A stretch of DNA of 64,000 nt from Trifolium pratense (GCF_020283565.1 NC_060060.1:48782015-48846014); one strand, 5' to 3'. Shown: positions 43,285-55,969, counted from the first letter of the stretch. Translations and numbers: made by a program. Notes: generated by a model not told the origin, from the letters alone.

Positions 43285-45348
43285 TGTTGGAGTTGATTGC
43301 AATGTAAGTCCCACATTGCTAATGAAGAAAAAGAAGGAGGTTAAAAAATAGCTATTGAAAGTCCCACATCGCTTAGAATTGTGAAGCAAGGAGGAAATCA
43401 AAGCTATATAATGGACCTAAGTTCTTTGTTTATAATTACACCAAGCATTAACATTTGTAAACACTTTAAGTTTATATTTGTGTCTTTTTGCTTTTCTCTT
43501 ATGCTCTTGTTTAAGAGTATTTGAGATGTAGTTCAAATATTTACTTTGGAGAGTGTGGGTGTAGTGGGGCATGGGGTGGTTGAGAGTGAAGTCTATGTGT
43601 TGTAATAATTTTCACATAGTGTTTATTCTCTGGTTGTCAGTTTTGACAACGCCGTGGTTTTTTCTCCGGTTTGGAGTTTCCACGTTATATTCTTGTGTTG
43701 TTGATTGCGTTCTTTTATTTTCTCTATGCCGGTTTTTCCCAACAACTGGTATCAGAGCTCTTGGTTTGATCCAGGAGAGGGAGTTCGGCTGTGAAGTTTA
43801 GACTAGAGAAAATTGATGTTTGGCTTGTGGAAAATCAAGTCAAGGATGTGGTGATGTAATCTGGGTTACACAAGGTCAGCCTGGAGAGGCGGTGGTAATA
43901 ATACTCAACATCAGCCTGGAGAGGCGGTGGTAATAATACTCAACATCAGTCTGGAGAGGCGGTGATAAGAATACTCGAGTTACGTCTGAAACAACAACTT
44001 ATTATGAGGATGCGGAGGTGCTAGTGGAAGTTGAGAATCGGTGGAGTGTTGAGTCATGGACTTTGGAAGCTCCTATCACATGTGTTTGAAGAAGAAATAC
44101 TTTTGAATCCCTAGAGCTAGTTGAAGGTGGAGTTGTTCATCTTGGTGACGGAAAGCTTGTAAGGTTCAAGGTATGGGTGAGTTTCTTTTAACACAGTGCG
44201 AGGTATTTTCTTGAACTTTGATGCATAGATAGTAGGTAGATTACTTGTTAGATAGTTCTACTATTATTGGTTATGCATCTGTTACTAGTGGTGATTCTCA
44301 TGTTTTGGTTAAGTTGTGGATCTTCGGGTGGGTACTTGTTAGTGACATGAGTTTAGTTGGACTAGTGAAACAAGGTTTACTAGGTGATGTAACTAAACTG
44401 GAATTGTTGGAGCCTAACAATGGCCTGAGGTGGTTTCACAGATGTTTGAAGTTGTTCAAGTGACACATGGACATCGGTTGACATGGATTTAAGGTGTGTG
44501 ATGATAGCGTGCGGGCATTGGTTGGCATTGATGCAAGGTACGTGGTTATCTCGATGGCTGATGAACTTCCAGAGAAAGCCAACATGGAAGTTCCACCATA
44601 AATTTTCAGCGAGGTTTCGAGATGAAATTCTTAGGATAGCTTGGTTCCAAGTGAAGCAAAATCTTGGGATGGTTTAGTTCCAAGTGAATAAAATTCTTGG
44701 GATGATTTAATTTCAAGTGGAGTGTACTTTTTATGGTGGAGTATGATAATTTAATTTGTCGGTATAGACAATGAGAATTATGATTGTTGGTGAAGACAAT
44801 GATTGTCGGTATAGACAATGGAAGCAGAAGATAATGATTGTCGGTGTAGACAATGAAGATTGAAGACCATTACAATCAAGGTGGAGATTGTTGGGGTTGA
44901 TTGCAATGTAAGTCCCACATTGCTAATGAAGAAAAAGAAGGAGGTTAAAAAATAGCTATTGAAAGTCCCACATCGCTTAGAATTGTGAAGCAATGAGGAA
45001 ATCAAAGCTATATAATGGACCTAAGTTCTTTGTTTATAATTACACCAAGCATTAACACTTGTAAACACTTTAAGTTTATATTTGTGTCTTTTTGCTTTTC
45101 TCTTATGCTCTTGTTTAAGAGTATTTGAGATGTAGTTCAAATATTTACTTTGGAGAGTGTGGGTGTAGTGGGGCATGGGTGGTTGAGAGTGAAGTCTATG
45201 TGTTGTAATAATTTTCACATAGTGTTTATTCTCTGGTTGTCGGTTTTGACAACGGCCGTGGTTTTTTCTCCGGTTTGGAGTTTCTACGTTATATTCTTGT
45301 GTTGTTGATTGCGTTCTTTTATTTTCTCTATGCCGGTTTTTCCCAACA
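43285..45348 (+). mobile_element. Small non-autonomous LTR retrotransposon
   Basis: LTRs at 43285-43744 and 44889-45348 (460 bp each), TGTTGG to CCCAACA, with about five substitutions and two single-base indels between them. The primer-binding site TGGTATCAGAGC (43747-43758) lies two bases after the left LTR. A purine-rich CAAGGTGGAGAT precedes the right LTR. Flanks AAGAG and GAGAG agree at four of five bases. The 1.1 kb interior has no gag or pol, only a 35-bp tandem repeat and non-coding DNA. It must be mobilised in trans. The size is between TRIM and LARD elements. Confidence 0.9.
43877..43979 (+). repeat. Three 35-bp tandem repeats in the LTR element
   Basis: Units start at 43877, 43912 and 43947, each beginning CAGCCTGGAGAGGCGGTG (the third CAGTCTGG). 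They lie where the packaging/leader region would be. Confidence 0.85.
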
Positions 45349-45595
45349 GAGAGAACACCATTTATTTTCCAAAGCCATCATAAGGTCAATCGTCAAGGAT
45401 GAGGACATAGAGAAAGCAGTTCTCCTTCCTCCAAAAGAAAAGCTTTCTACATCGCAAGTTTCATGAATATAGGTATAGAAACAATAATATTGTATTTGCA
45501 ATTTTATTCTTCAAGAAAAAAAAAAAAAGAGTTAATGTCTTAATTATTTAACTTCATTTATTTTATAATTAGGAGTATACTTGTAAAAAAGTAAT

Positions 45596-48365
45596 GGCTT
45601 AAATGCAGTTTTGACCCCCCTGTTTTGCTTAACGCGGAATTTACCCCCCCTGTTTTAAAATGCGGACTTTTACCCCCCCTATTTTAATTTTTGTTGGATT
45701 TTGCCCCCCCTTATCATATTAGCTTATGTGGCAGCGCTTATGTGTAATATTTTTTTCCACATCATTAATTATTTATTATTAAATATCATCTTATTATTTC
45801 TTTTGAATGAAAAAATTACTAAAAAAATTCTAAAAATGACAAAAAATATCAAAATGAATATGGAAAAAAGTAAAAATAAATAAAATCACTTTAAATAGCA
45901 TAAACAAAAAAGATAAAAATTCAGTAAATCTCCAATAATAAGTAAAAAATAGTAAAAATCACAAAAAAAAAAAAAAGTAAAATAGAGTAAAAAAACCAAA
46001 AAACTGCATTTAAATTAAACCAGTAAAATCTTGGATAACCATTAACATAGTTACATCTCAAAAAATCTATCTTATATTAAATGCAAGAAATGCAGATTAT
46101 TTTAGTGAGAATCACATCTAGAAGTACTCTGCAATATTACAGTAAATACCAAAACCTAGTTCATCAACAACAAAAAATACCAAAACCTGCTAATAGCTAA
46201 ATCCTCCATTATATGATCGACAAACAGCAAAATTAATAGATAAGTTGAAACATAACACAACCCTTCTTGCATCAATTGACTATGCAGATCTTTATAACAG
46301 AAGCAGCTCCAATACGATGAAGAGCAACAACATCACCATGAAACAACAGTTAATGTCTAATTGCGTAATCAAAAAACAAGCATAATTAATAAACATATTA
46401 TGCTTGAGAATCTTGGGTTGGAGGAGGTTGTGATCCTTGAGTTAAAATAGTTGCAGCCCCATCATTTCCTTGTACACCAAAACCACCAGCACTAGACCCA
46501 CCAGCTCTAGACCCACTAGCACAATTTGTTCCTTGCGTACCAGACTTGTTTGCCTTCTTTTGCTTCCATCAAAACATATTTTCAGTAACAAATATTAAGT
46601 AAAAAAATAGAGTTACATGATAAAAATAGAAATATAAGATAAAAAATAAGTTTCCAGTAGCACCTTATTTCCGCCTTTTGGAATCAATCTATCAGCAGCA
46701 CGCTTTCCTCCACACGTCCTCTTGTTATGACCCATCACTTGACATTTTTTACATGTCTTTGTTTTTAGATCACTAGGCAATACATGGGGTGGATTTTTTT
46801 CTCATCATTAGCCTTGTTTCTATTTTTTTTTGGGCGGCCGATAGCTCTTCTCACAACAGGTGGATTGATTGCCATTGTTTTTGATATACGCCATAGTTGG
46901 GGACCATTTGTTGGCAAAATGATGTGAGAATAAGTAGCCATGAAAGTACTCTTCCTGGAAAAAAAATGTGCACATCAATAAGACTAAGAAAAGGAAAACA
47001 TTAATGATATGAATTCAAACTAAATTAGTACCTATAATACGAGGAAACAAAATCTTCAGGTTCTTTTTTGTTGTGCCATATGCACGCAATAGCATGGCAA
47101 CACGGGATACCCGTTAAATCCCATTTCCTACAGGTGCATGTCTTTTGGATTAAATTCACAATATATGTTTCAGTTCCATTTGTCACTCCAAATATGGCAA
47201 AATCATCATCATGATGCCAAGTTGGTTGCCATCTATCAGCTACCCTCTTTGTCTGTTCAAGTTTTTCTTGGATTATAGGACATATGTCTTCCTCGTCACT
47301 TGAAATATAATAACTATCTTCATTCTCCAACTCATCATCATTCTGCCTACATTCACAAGCATTCAACAACCAAATATAGGGATAAGTACACAAGACAACA
47401 ACCAAATCCCCCTAAAAACTCAACCACCCACACACATAGGCAGGGAACAAAGTTAACAATAGTAGAACAAAACAATAGGCAAGGAGCAAAGTATCAGGCG
47501 CTTGATGTTATCATCTTCATCTGTTAACATATTCTTTCGACAGTGAAATTCATATCTAGAGTCAAAATACCATTGTCTTCCAACCATATATCATTTGAAA
47601 AAATTAAAAAAAGTTTACATATTTTATTTATATTTGACAGTTATCTCACTCACATTCATGGTGAAAAAGTTGCTTCCTAACAGTTTGATTGAGAGTTTAG
47701 AGGGGAGGACAATGGAAAAAAAACATTGAAGGACCACTTTTCCTTTAAATATTCAGAACTCTACGAAAAACAAATTTCAAAATCAAAAGTAAACCCACAA
47801 ATTGGAGAGAAAAAAATACCTAATTGAACTTGAACCTTGAATGATGGCTTTGTTATTCTCCATTTTCGTCTTGTATTTTCACCGAAGATGTGAGGAGAAT
47901 CGGCGAATGGTGAGGACGACACGGTGATAAGGTGTTGTGTTTGAGAAGGTGAGAAGAGAAGGACAGTGGTTGCAGAGATGAGAAGATGAACAGTTGTTGC
48001 CTTTTCTACGTTTGTGTTTCTACGTTTAGGGTTTTCTACTTTTAGGATTTGTGATTTTCATTCTATTTTGTAGGCTTAAAAGATGCACCATTTGTAACAA
48101 AAAAAAAATAAAAAAATAAAAGATGCACCGTAAAAAAAATTGCAAAAGAATATATGTATTTTTTTTTTTTTGAAACATATGTATTTTTTTTTATTAATGA
48201 TGTGGAAAAAAATATTACACATAAGCGCTGCCACATAAGCTAATATGACAAGGGGGGCAAAATCCAACAAAAATTAAAATAGGGGGGTAAAAGTCCGCAT
48301 TTTAAAACAGGGGGGGTAAAATTCCGCATTAAGAAAAACAGGGGGGACAAAACTGCATTTAAGCC
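45596..48365 (-). mobile_element. MuDR-like MULE, deletion derivative
   Basis: Terminal inverted repeats of about 180 bases start GGCTTAAATGCAGTTTTG at the left with the near complement at the right. They contain runs such as TTACCCCCCCTGTTTTAA. The 9-bp duplication AAAAGTAAT flanks it perfectly (45587-45595 and 48366-48374). The interior keeps the first exon and the 3' part of a MuDR-type transposase but not the catalytic core. It inserted about 95 bases upstream of the probable TATA box of the DUF26 gene. Confidence 0.93.
46398..47863 (-). pseudogene. MuDR-type transposase remnant (SWIM and zinc-knuckle end)
   Basis: On the minus strand a possible first exon (47863-47820, short peptide before a GTATTT donor) is followed, after missing DNA, by 47405-47032. 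That segment encodes an acidic stretch (YYISSDEED) and then a SWIM zinc finger: CTCRKWDLTGIPCCHAIACI. After a GTACTA donor, the next exon (about 46955-46667) gives the conserved NPPVVRRAIGRPKKNRNK tail and a CCHC knuckle (CKKCQVMGHNKRTC), reached only through a frameshift in an A-run. A Gly/Ser-rich C-terminus ends at TAA 46398-46400. The DDE catalytic domain is absent, so the element is not autonomous. Confidence 0.82.
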
Positions 48366-48469
48366 AAAAGTAATTAATAACTTGAAAATTTATAATTAAT
48401 AATTAAGAATATTTTTTTAAGAGAATCTTAATTTTAAGGAAGAAGGTAGTATAATTTTGCGATAAACTT

Positions 48470-48480
48470 TATTTAAATAC
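48470..48480 (+). promoter_or_regulatory. Probable TATA box of the DUF26 gene
   Basis: TATTTAAATAC about 50 bases before the ATG at 48528. It lies about 95 bases downstream of the MULE target duplication, so the upstream promoter is separated from the gene core. Confidence 0.45.
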
Positions 48481-48527
48481 ATATATCATTTCAAATCAAA
48501 CACATTCAATTGAAAGAAAAAAAATCC

Positions 48528-50042
48528 ATGGCTTACTCTAAAATTCTCTTTTTCTCCATCATTGTTAGATTCCTTACTTTTGCAACTATCATGGCACAAG
48601 ACTCTTCATTTTTTCTAAATAAATTTTGCTCCCCTGACCTTACCAATTCCAACAGCAACACTGAATTCTACAACCCTATTATTGGTACAAATCCCTCAGA
48701 TTCTATCTATGGAATGTTCATGTGTAGGGGTGATGTGGATTCTCAACTTTGTCATGAATGCATAGGTAATGCAACCCAACATCTATCCTCAGAGTGTTCT
48801 TTGTCCAAACAAGCGTCGATTTGGTACAACGAGTGCACGGTTCGATACTCTAACGATTCATTCTTTTCGGTTGTTGATATGATGCCTGGTTTTTACATGT
48901 GCAATACCGCGAATTTCTCAAACACGAAAAGCTTCACGCCTTTATTGTTTTCGACCATGAATCTAACTGCCGATGAAGCAGCTAGTGACAAGAAGAAATT
49001 TGCAACAAATGAACGAGTTTTCGAATTTCAGACACTTTATTGTCTAGCTCAGTGCACGTCAGACTTATCGTCGAAAGTTTGTGGAACCTGTCTGCGTAGT
49101 GCTATCAAACAACTTCAAATTCATTGTGATGGAAAACTAGGTGGTAGATTTCTTTATCCTAGTTGTAATGTTAGGTATGAACTATATCCTTTTTATAGGT
49201 CTATTAATGTTCCTTCACCAAATGAGCTTGCTCCTCAAACAAAAGATTCGATTTCGAAACAAGATTCAAGATTTTTAGAAGATCCATTTTATCTTTCCTA
49301 TAATTGCTCTAGTAACCACAATACAATCACTTCAAAAAATTTCAACTTACTTCTCTCTTATCTGGTGTCCAATGCCACCGCCGGAAAACTATATCATAGA
49401 GTTATTATGGACGAAATTGTGTACGGACTCTTCATGTGTCGAGGTGACCTCCCTTCTCGCCTTTGTGTTCAATGCGTAACAAACGCAAAAGATCGAATAT
49501 TCTCCATGTGTCTTTCATCCTCAGAGGGTATAATTTGGTATAGCCATTGCTTGCTTCGCTATTCAAGTCAATATTTTTTCCCTAACATCGCCGAAACTAG
49601 TCCTATGTACCGCGATATAAACATCACCAATCATTTCATCTCGGACCAAAACTTGTTCACTAGTACATTATCGAATCAGTTATCTGAACTTGCGAATGCG
49701 ACGGGGAATAGTGATGAAAGATATATGATAAATTCATTAAAATTGAATGATATACAAACCTTATATACTCTTGAACAATGTACACCATATTTGTCTCCTC
49801 AGGAATGCATTTCTTGTCTAAATGATATGATAAGTACACAAATTCCATGGTCATTCTTGGGAAGTGTTGGTGGAAGAATTATATATCCTAACTGTAATAT
49901 GAGATTTGAATTGTTCCAATTTTACATCGAGAGCGATGAAGCTCGGTCGTCTAGGAATCCATCAAAAGAAGCAGGTGAACTCTTTGCTCAAATAGGATTT
50001 ATTTTATTTTATTTTATTTTTATAATTTTTTCTTGTTGGTGA
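48528..50042 (+). pseudogene. Cysteine-rich receptor-like (DUF26/Gnk2) gene, ectodomain only
   Basis: Encodes a signal peptide (residues 1-23, hydrophobic, then AQDSS) and four DUF26 domains in two pairs. Each has C-x8-C-x2-C, starting at about C66, C176, C304 and C418. I chose ATG 48528 (TCCATGGC); the frame upstream begins only with TTG. Cysteine-rich receptor kinases sense extracellular cues and normally continue into a transmembrane segment and kinase. Here the first exon seems to end at 49974 with a GTGAAC donor in phase 1, as in this family. Within 70 bases the locus is broken by a scrambled junction to PPR sequence. Without splicing the frame runs to TGA 50040-50042 through a hydrophobic tail. 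A secreted or membrane-tethered four-domain protein could still be made. Four DUF26 copies is twice the usual number. Confidence 0.82.
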
Positions 50043-50069
50043 ATCCATCAAAAGAAGCTCGGTCGTCTA
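50041..50069 (+). repeat. Scrambled junction copying DUF26-gene exon end
   Basis: GAATCCATCAAAAGAAGC at 49955-49972 recurs at 50041-50058. GAAGCTCGGTCGTCTA at 49938-49953 recurs at 50054-50069. In the second place the two pieces are in reversed order and overlap, immediately before PPR sequence. This looks like template-switch filler at a rearrangement breakpoint. Confidence 0.8.
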
Positions 50070-50072
50070 CCA

Positions 50073-50102
50073 ATTTTGCATTGTTGGTAAATTGAAAGAA
50101 GC
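50073..50102 (+). pseudogene. PPR stub left of the Sirevirus insertion
   Basis: About 30 bases matching the start of the GKLKEA block of PPR repeat 6. It continues directly at 60048 if the retrotransposon is removed. The preceding part of the PPR gene is missing, replaced by the DUF26-gene junction. Confidence 0.85.
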
Positions 50103-51112
50103 TGTTGGATATTTGAATTGGCTTAATTTTGCTAAAACAAATATACTAACAAGATGTTGGAAAACATGTTACAACATTCTTTTTTTTTATTCAAGGAAAT
50201 CTCGCGCATTTATGAGAGCATCTGCTATTTATGGAAATCCACTTAAAGAGCACGCTCAATGGAGATTTGATCTGATCAGGAGCTTTAAGGATAAGACAAA
50301 CTTAATGGAATAGCTGGATGACTTATCCTATCACATAAAGTCCTTTAAACACTTTTGGAAAGTCTTGATATATCCTTAATGAAGATTGAAAAAGTATCAG
50401 ATCATCCTTTTATGAGCTACAAGGAGCGTCCTATCAGTAATGAAGAAAGAGGAGCGTGCTAGAGCAATATATATACGAAGACCAAGCTCAAGACTAAGTA
50501 TCTCATTGAAAAATATTAGTTCACATATTGAGTCTTTGTTGAGTCTTTTATTGTTTGATTGTAATTCTTGCTTGTGGATTCTATAACACGAGTTAAGAAG
50601 TAAGTTTGTTATTTTAAGGTTACTCCTAAGCTTTGAAGTACGGAGTTTACCGTGTGTGATTCACTTGAAGCTTTTAAGCAAAAGTGAAGTGTTGTCTTGG
50701 CAAGTTGTCGCCACATCATTCTTAACATTGTATAATCAACACAGGTTGTGTTGTGTGAGTGGAAGTGAGATGGGATCTCATGTCTAGGAGTTCCTAGGCA
50801 GAAGTTGCATGAGTAGTGTCGAGGTTATAAGACGTAAACCAGGGGTTTGCTGGAGGTCTTAGTGTAAGGCGTAAATCTAGGGTTTGCTGGAGGTCTTAGT
50901 AACTAGAGCTATTAGTGGATTTCCTTCCTGGATTGGTATCCCCCAGAGTAGGCAGTTGGCTGAACTGGGTTAACAATTACTTGTGTCATTTATTTACTTT
51001 CTGTCAGTTTTTATATGTTATATAAGATGTGCCAACAAAAGAAACAACATTAATCATAAAGTAGTTGTTGGGACATCTTAGGCAACATCATTCTAGTGAT
51101 ACCAGAATTTCA
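50103..51112 (+). repeat. 5' LTR of the plus-strand Sirevirus
   Basis: 1010 bp. Contains TATATATA at 50468-50475, the probable promoter core that would place transcription start near 50500. The same box is at 59397-59404 in the 3' LTR. ORFs that cross the LTR are not genes. Confidence 0.95.
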
Positions 51113-51114
51113 AT

Positions 51115-51126
51115 TGGCATCAGAGC
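51115..51126 (+). other. Primer-binding site of the Sirevirus
   Basis: TGGCATCAGAGC, two bases after the 5' LTR. It differs by one base from TGGTATCAGAGC, complementary to plant initiator tRNA-Met. Confidence 0.85.
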
Positions 51127-51181
51127 AGGCACCCTGTTCTGTTATTTTGGGTGAGCTCCAGGGAGAGTACTTTCTGGTACA

Positions 51182-54100
51182 ATGGATAAAGAAGGAGGGT
51201 CAGTGTCTAAACCCCCCTTACTGACAGGTCCTGAAAACTATGATTATTGGAAATCTAAAATGGAGGCTTTCATAAAATCAATTGACAGCAGGACATGGAA
51301 GGCTGTGTTACGTGGATGGGAACCACCAATGGTTCTTGACAAAGATGGCAATAAAACTGATGTCAAGAAGCCAAATGATGAATGGACTAAAGATGAGGAT
51401 GATCTGGCACTTGGCAACTCCAAAGCCTTGTATGCTATTTTTAATGGTGTGGATGCAAACATGTTCAGGCTTGTTAAGAGATGTATTACTGCTAAGCATG
51501 CCTGGGAAGTTCTGAGAAAAGCTCATGAAGGAACATCAAAAGTTAAGCTATCTAAACTTCAGATGCTCAAAACCAATTTTGAGAATCTCAGAATGAAGGA
51601 GGAAGAAACCATTCATGACTTTCAGATGAATGTGCTTGATTTTGCAAATTCGTTTGATGCACTTGGAAAACCTATCTCAGATGAGGAGCTAGTTGGAAAA
51701 ATACTCAGATCTTTGCCTAAAAGATTTGATATGAAGGTGACAGCTATTGAGGAGGCTCATGATCTTTCAAGTCTAAATTTAGATGAACTCATAGGATCAC
51801 TTCAGACCTATGAAATTGGCCTAAACAGGAGAAATGAAAAGAAAGATAAGAATCTAGCCTTTGCTTCAAAAGGTGCTGCTGATGACTTACAAATTGAATC
51901 TGAAGGTGAAGAAAGCTTAGCTGAATCTATGGCTATGCTTGGAAGACAGTTCAACAAGTTGATGAAGAAAGTGGATCAAAGGCACAAGCCAAATGGTCGA
52001 TTCAACAACAACAAACAATCCAGCTTTCAGAAAAAGATAAATGAAGATGAAAGAGGAATGAAATGCCATGAATGTGAAGGTTTTGGACATATCAGACCTG
52101 AATGTCCAACCTTTCTAAAAAGGCAAAAGAAAAGTCTTGTGGTTTCATGGTCTGATACGGATTCAGAGGAGGAAGAATCTGCCAAGTTTGTTAATGCTTT
52201 AACAGGAGTTTGTGTATCTGACTCAGAATCATGTGATGAGGAGGTAACTTATGAGGAACTAGCTGCTACTTATAAAGATCTTCATACTAGAAGTATAGAA
52301 GTTTGCAAAGCATTAGAGAAACAAAAGAAGATCAATGGTAAACTACAAGCTGAGAAAAATGACTTACTCATAAACATTGATAATCTCAATGCTAAGGTTG
52401 AAGATCAGAGTAGTCAAATTCAACAGCTGGAAATGGAGAAGTCTAACCTCCTGTGTAAAGTTGCTGAACAGAATGAAGAAGTAACCAAATTAAATGCTGA
52501 TTTAGATCAAGTCACTAAAGTGGCTAAAATGATGACCAAAGGTACTGATGCCTTTGAGGAAATGTTACAGAGACAAAACTATGGGAAACCTAAGCCCATT
52601 GGTTTTGAACATGAAAGAGTAAAGCAGCAGATGAAGTTCAACAATGCTACTATACATACTCCAATCAACAGCACGTTTGTGTCAGGAGGATTGTCGCAAC
52701 ATCTGATGGGACATTCTATGCCCAGGTTCTATAACTGGACATGTCATCATTGTGGCAGGAAAGGACACATTAGGCCTTTCTGCTATAGGCTGCACGGATA
52801 TCCAAGGAGAGTTCATCAAGAATTCTATACTCCTGTCTTTCCTAATGTTACGACAAGACAGGAATGGAGAGAAAAGAAGAAGATCACAGGTCTAATAGCT
52901 CATACATCCTTGAGAGCTTCTTCAAGAGAAACCTGGTACTTTGATAGTGGCTGTTCTAGACACATGACAGGTGTTGAACATTATCTTGAAGACTTGAAGT
53001 CATATGCTACCAGTTTTGTGACCTTTGGAGATGGAGCCAAAGGAGAGATCAAGGGAGTTGGTAAACTTGCAAACCATGGCTTACCAAAGCTTGATAATGT
53101 GCTGCTTGTAAAAGGGCTTAAAGCTAATCTAATCAGCATAAGCCAACTTTGTGATCAAGGCATGAAAGTTAACTTCACAAAAGCTGAATGCCTAGTTACA
53201 AACGAGCAAGGAGAGCTGTTGATGAAAGGAGTAAGGTCTAGAGACAACTGTTATCTCTGGATTCCTAAAGAAGAAGATGTATCCACATGTCTTATTAGCA
53301 AAGAAGATGAGGTAAAATTGTGGCATCAAAAACTTGGCCACCTACACCTCAAAGGCATGAAAAAGGCAATAGCTAAAGAGGCAATCAGAGGACTTCCAAA
53401 GCTCAAAATAGAGGAAGGGAGTATATGTGGAGAATGTCAAATAGGAAAGCAGACAAAGATGTCGCACCCAAAGTTGCAACATCTTACCACAACAAGGGTA
53501 CTAGAATTATTGCACATAGACCTGATGGGGCCAATGCAAGTGGAGAGCCTTGGAGGAAAAAGGTACGCGTTTGTCATGGTAGATGACTTTTCAAGGTTCA
53601 CATGGATTGAATTTCTAAAAGACAAATCTGAAAGTTTTGATGCATTCAAAGAACTTTGTCTTCAACTCCAAAGAGAAAAGAACTCTGCTATTGTTAGGAT
53701 ACGAAGTGATCATGGTAAAGAGTTTGAGAATGCAAGCTTTCTTGAATTCTGCATCTCTGAAGGAATCAAGCATGAATTTTCAGCTCCAATCACACCTCAA
53801 CAAAATGGTGTTGTTGAGAGGAAGAACAGGACAATACAAGAGTCAGCCAGAGTGATGTTGCATGCAAAACATCTTCCATATCAATTCTGGGCTGAGGCTA
53901 TGCATACTGCTTGTTATATTCACAATCGTGTCACACTCAGAACTGGAACTTCTACTACACTATATGAGCTGTGGAAAGGCAGAAAACCAACTGTCAAACA
54001 CTTTCATGTGTTTGGAAGTAAGTGCTATATCCTATCTGATAGAGAGCACAGAAGAAAAATGGATCCTAAAAGTGAAGAAGGATTGTTTCTTGGATACTCA

Positions 54101-55969
54101 ACAAACAGCAGGGCCTACAGAGTTTACAACCAGAGAACTAAGGTAATAGTAGAATCTATCAATGTTGTGATAGATGATTTGACATCTGCTAAAACATCTG
54201 ATACTGAAGATGATGTTGCAACAACTTTGCCAACATCTGAAGAAGCTGTAGCAGAGAAGGAATCAGATTCAGATGATGAATCAACCATTCCTACACCTCG
54301 CCCTGAGAGTAAAGTTCCTTCAATAAGAATACAGAAGAACCATCCCAAGGATCTCATCATAGGAAATCCTAACCAGGGAATTGCTACAAGAAGGACAAAT
54401 GAAGTGGTTACTAATTCATGTTTTGTCTCAAAGGTTGAGCCTAAAAATGTAAAAGAGGCTCTCACTGATGAGTTCTGGATAGAAGCCATGCAAGATGAAT
54501 TAAATCAGTTTAGAAGAAGTGATGTGTGGGATCTTGTTCCTAGACCCAATGGTGTTAATGTTATAGGCACAAAATGGGTGTTCAAGAACAAGTCAGATGA
54601 AAATGGTGTTGTAACAAGAAACAAGGCAAGATTAGTGGCTCAAGGGTACACTCAGGTTGAAGGACTTGATTTTGATGAAACATTTGCGCCTGTAGCAAGA
54701 CTAGAATCTATTAGGCTACTCCTTGGTATAGCATGCATTTTCAAATTTAAGCTGTACCAAATGGATGTCAAAAGTGCCTTTCTTAATGGGTACTTACATG
54801 AAGAAGTTTATGTGGAGCAGCCAAAAGGTTTTGTAGATCCTGCTAATCCTGATCATGTGTACAAGCTGAAGAAAGCGCTTTATGGATTGAAACAAGCTCC
54901 AAGGGCTTGGTATGAAAGGCTGACAAATTTTCTTGTTAGTCAAGGATACAGAAAAGGAGGCCATGACAAAACCTTGTTTGTCAAAGAACAAGAAGAGAAG
55001 CTGATGATTGCCCAGATTTATGTTGATGACATAGTATTTGGTGGAATGTCTGACAAGATGGTGCAACATTTTGTACAACAAATGCAATCAGAGTTTGAAA
55101 TGAGTTTGGTAGGTGAGCTGACATATTTCCTTGGTCTGCAAGTCAAACAAATGGAAGACACCATATTTGTTTCTCAAAGCAAGTATGCGAAGAATATGAT
55201 CAAGAAGTTTGGAATGGACACTGCAGCACACAAGAGAACTCCAGCTGCTACACATCTGAAGCTAACCAAAGATGAGAATGGCATTGATGTTGACCAAAGC
55301 CTATACAGGAGCATGATTGGCAGTCTCTTGTATCTTACAGCTAGTAGACCAGACATCACCTTTGCTGTTGGTGTTTGTGCAAGATATCAAGCCAAGCCAA
55401 AGATGAGCCATCTTGTGCAAGTCAAAAGGATTCTGAAGTATATAAAGGGCACCAGTAATTATGGGATTCTGTATTCCCAGACCAAAAACTCAACTTTGAT
55501 AGGGTATTGTGATGCAGATTGGGCTGGAAGTGCTGATGATAGAAAGAGCACTTCAGGAGGATGCTTCTTTTTGGGTGACAACTTAATCTCATGGTTCAGC
55601 AAGAAGCAGAATTGTGTGTCTCTATCTACTGCAGAGGCTGAATACATTGCTGCAGGTAGCAGTTGTTCCCAGCTAATGTGGATGAAACAGATGCTGAAAG
55701 AATATAATGTCGACCAAGATGTCATGACATTATATTGCGACAACTTGAGTGCAATCAATATTTCAAAAAATCCAGTTCAACACTCAAGAACCAAACACAT
55801 AGACATCAGGCATCATTTCATTAGAGACCTTGTTGAAGAAAATTGTGTGGAACTCAAGCACATTGGTACAAGTGAACAGCTAGCTGACATTTTTACAAAG
55901 GCGCTTGATGCTAATCAGTTTGAATTTTTAAGGGGCAAATTGGGAATTTGCCTGCATGAAGAAGCATAG
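51182..55969 (+). CDS. Sirevirus gag-pol polyprotein (1595 aa)
   Basis: A single open frame from ATG 51182. The gag UBN2-like region covers about residues 1-230. The first CCHC knuckle is at 295-308 ([14 protein letters not shown]). An acidic and coiled-coil segment (about 320-460) and a second CCHC knuckle at 521-534 ([14 protein letters not shown]) follow. Protease is at about 585 ([11 protein letters not shown]). Integrase has D780, D843 and E879, with exactly 35 residues between the last two. RT has YVDD at 1280-1283, and RNase H starts near 1444 (YCDADWAGS) and includes [10 protein letters not shown]. No frameshift or stop is present. All catalytic motifs that I can check are intact. It ends in TAG at 55967-55969, with the same frame open beyond. 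Expected product: nucleocapsid plus the enzymes for reverse transcription and integration. Confidence 0.95.
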   Translation: MDKEGGSVSKPPLLTGPENYDYWKSKMEAFIKSIDSRTWKAVLRGWEPPMVLDKDGNKTDVKKPNDEWTKDEDDLALGNSKALYAIFNGVDANMFRLVKRCITAKHAWEVLRKAHEGTSKVKLSKLQMLKTNFENLRMKEEETIHDFQMNVLDFANSFDALGKPISDEELVGKILRSLPKRFDMKVTAIEEAHDLSSLNLDELIGSLQTYEIGLNRRNEKKDKNLAFASKGAADDLQIESEGEESLAESMAMLGRQFNKLMKKVDQRHKPNGRFNNNKQSSFQKKINEDERGMKCHECEGFGHIRPECPTFLKRQKKSLVVSWSDTDSEEEESAKFVNALTGVCVSDSESCDEEVTYEELAATYKDLHTRSIEVCKALEKQKKINGKLQAEKNDLLINIDNLNAKVEDQSSQIQQLEMEKSNLLCKVAEQNEEVTKLNADLDQVTKVAKMMTKGTDAFEEMLQRQNYGKPKPIGFEHERVKQQMKFNNATIHTPINSTFVSGGLSQHLMGHSMPRFYNWTCHHCGRKGHIRPFCYRLHGYPRRVHQEFYTPVFPNVTTRQEWREKKKITGLIAHTSLRASSRETWYFDSGCSRHMTGVEHYLEDLKSYATSFVTFGDGAKGEIKGVGKLANHGLPKLDNVLLVKGLKANLISISQLCDQGMKVNFTKAECLVTNEQGELLMKGVRSRDNCYLWIPKEEDVSTCLISKEDEVKLWHQKLGHLHLKGMKKAIAKEAIRGLPKLKIEEGSICGECQIGKQTKMSHPKLQHLTTTRVLELLHIDLMGPMQVESLGGKRYAFVMVDDFSRFTWIEFLKDKSESFDAFKELCLQLQREKNSAIVRIRSDHGKEFENASFLEFCISEGIKHEFSAPITPQQNGVVERKNRTIQESARVMLHAKHLPYQFWAEAMHTACYIHNRVTLRTGTSTTLYELWKGRKPTVKHFHVFGSKCYILSDREHRRKMDPKSEEGLFLGYSTNSRAYRVYNQRTKVIVESINVVIDDLTSAKTSDTEDDVATTLPTSEEAVAEKESDSDDESTIPTPRPESKVPSIRIQKNHPKDLIIGNPNQGIATRRTNEVVTNSCFVSKVEPKNVKEALTDEFWIEAMQDELNQFRRSDVWDLVPRPNGVNVIGTKWVFKNKSDENGVVTRNKARLVAQGYTQVEGLDFDETFAPVARLESIRLLLGIACIFKFKLYQMDVKSAFLNGYLHEEVYVEQPKGFVDPANPDHVYKLKKALYGLKQAPRAWYERLTNFLVSQGYRKGGHDKTLFVKEQEEKLMIAQIYVDDIVFGGMSDKMVQHFVQQMQSEFEMSLVGELTYFLGLQVKQMEDTIFVSQSKYAKNMIKKFGMDTAAHKRTPAATHLKLTKDENGIDVDQSLYRSMIGSLLYLTASRPDITFAVGVCARYQAKPKMSHLVQVKRILKYIKGTSNYGILYSQTKNSTLIGYCDADWAGSADDRKSTSGGCFFLGDNLISWFSKKQNCVSLSTAEAEYIAAGSSCSQLMWMKQMLKEYNVDQDVMTLYCDNLSAINISKNPVQHSRTKHIDIRHHFIRDLVEENCVELKHIGTSEQLADIFTKALDANQFEFLRGKLGICLHEEA

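Noticed and set aside
44245..44677. ORFs inside the small LTR element
   Set aside because: No gag or pol motif, short and overlapping in several frames. The interior is best called non-coding.
48510..48527. DUF26 protein start at 48510
   Set aside because: The codon is TTG, and it would put charged residues before the signal peptide. ATG 48528 gives a normal signal peptide.
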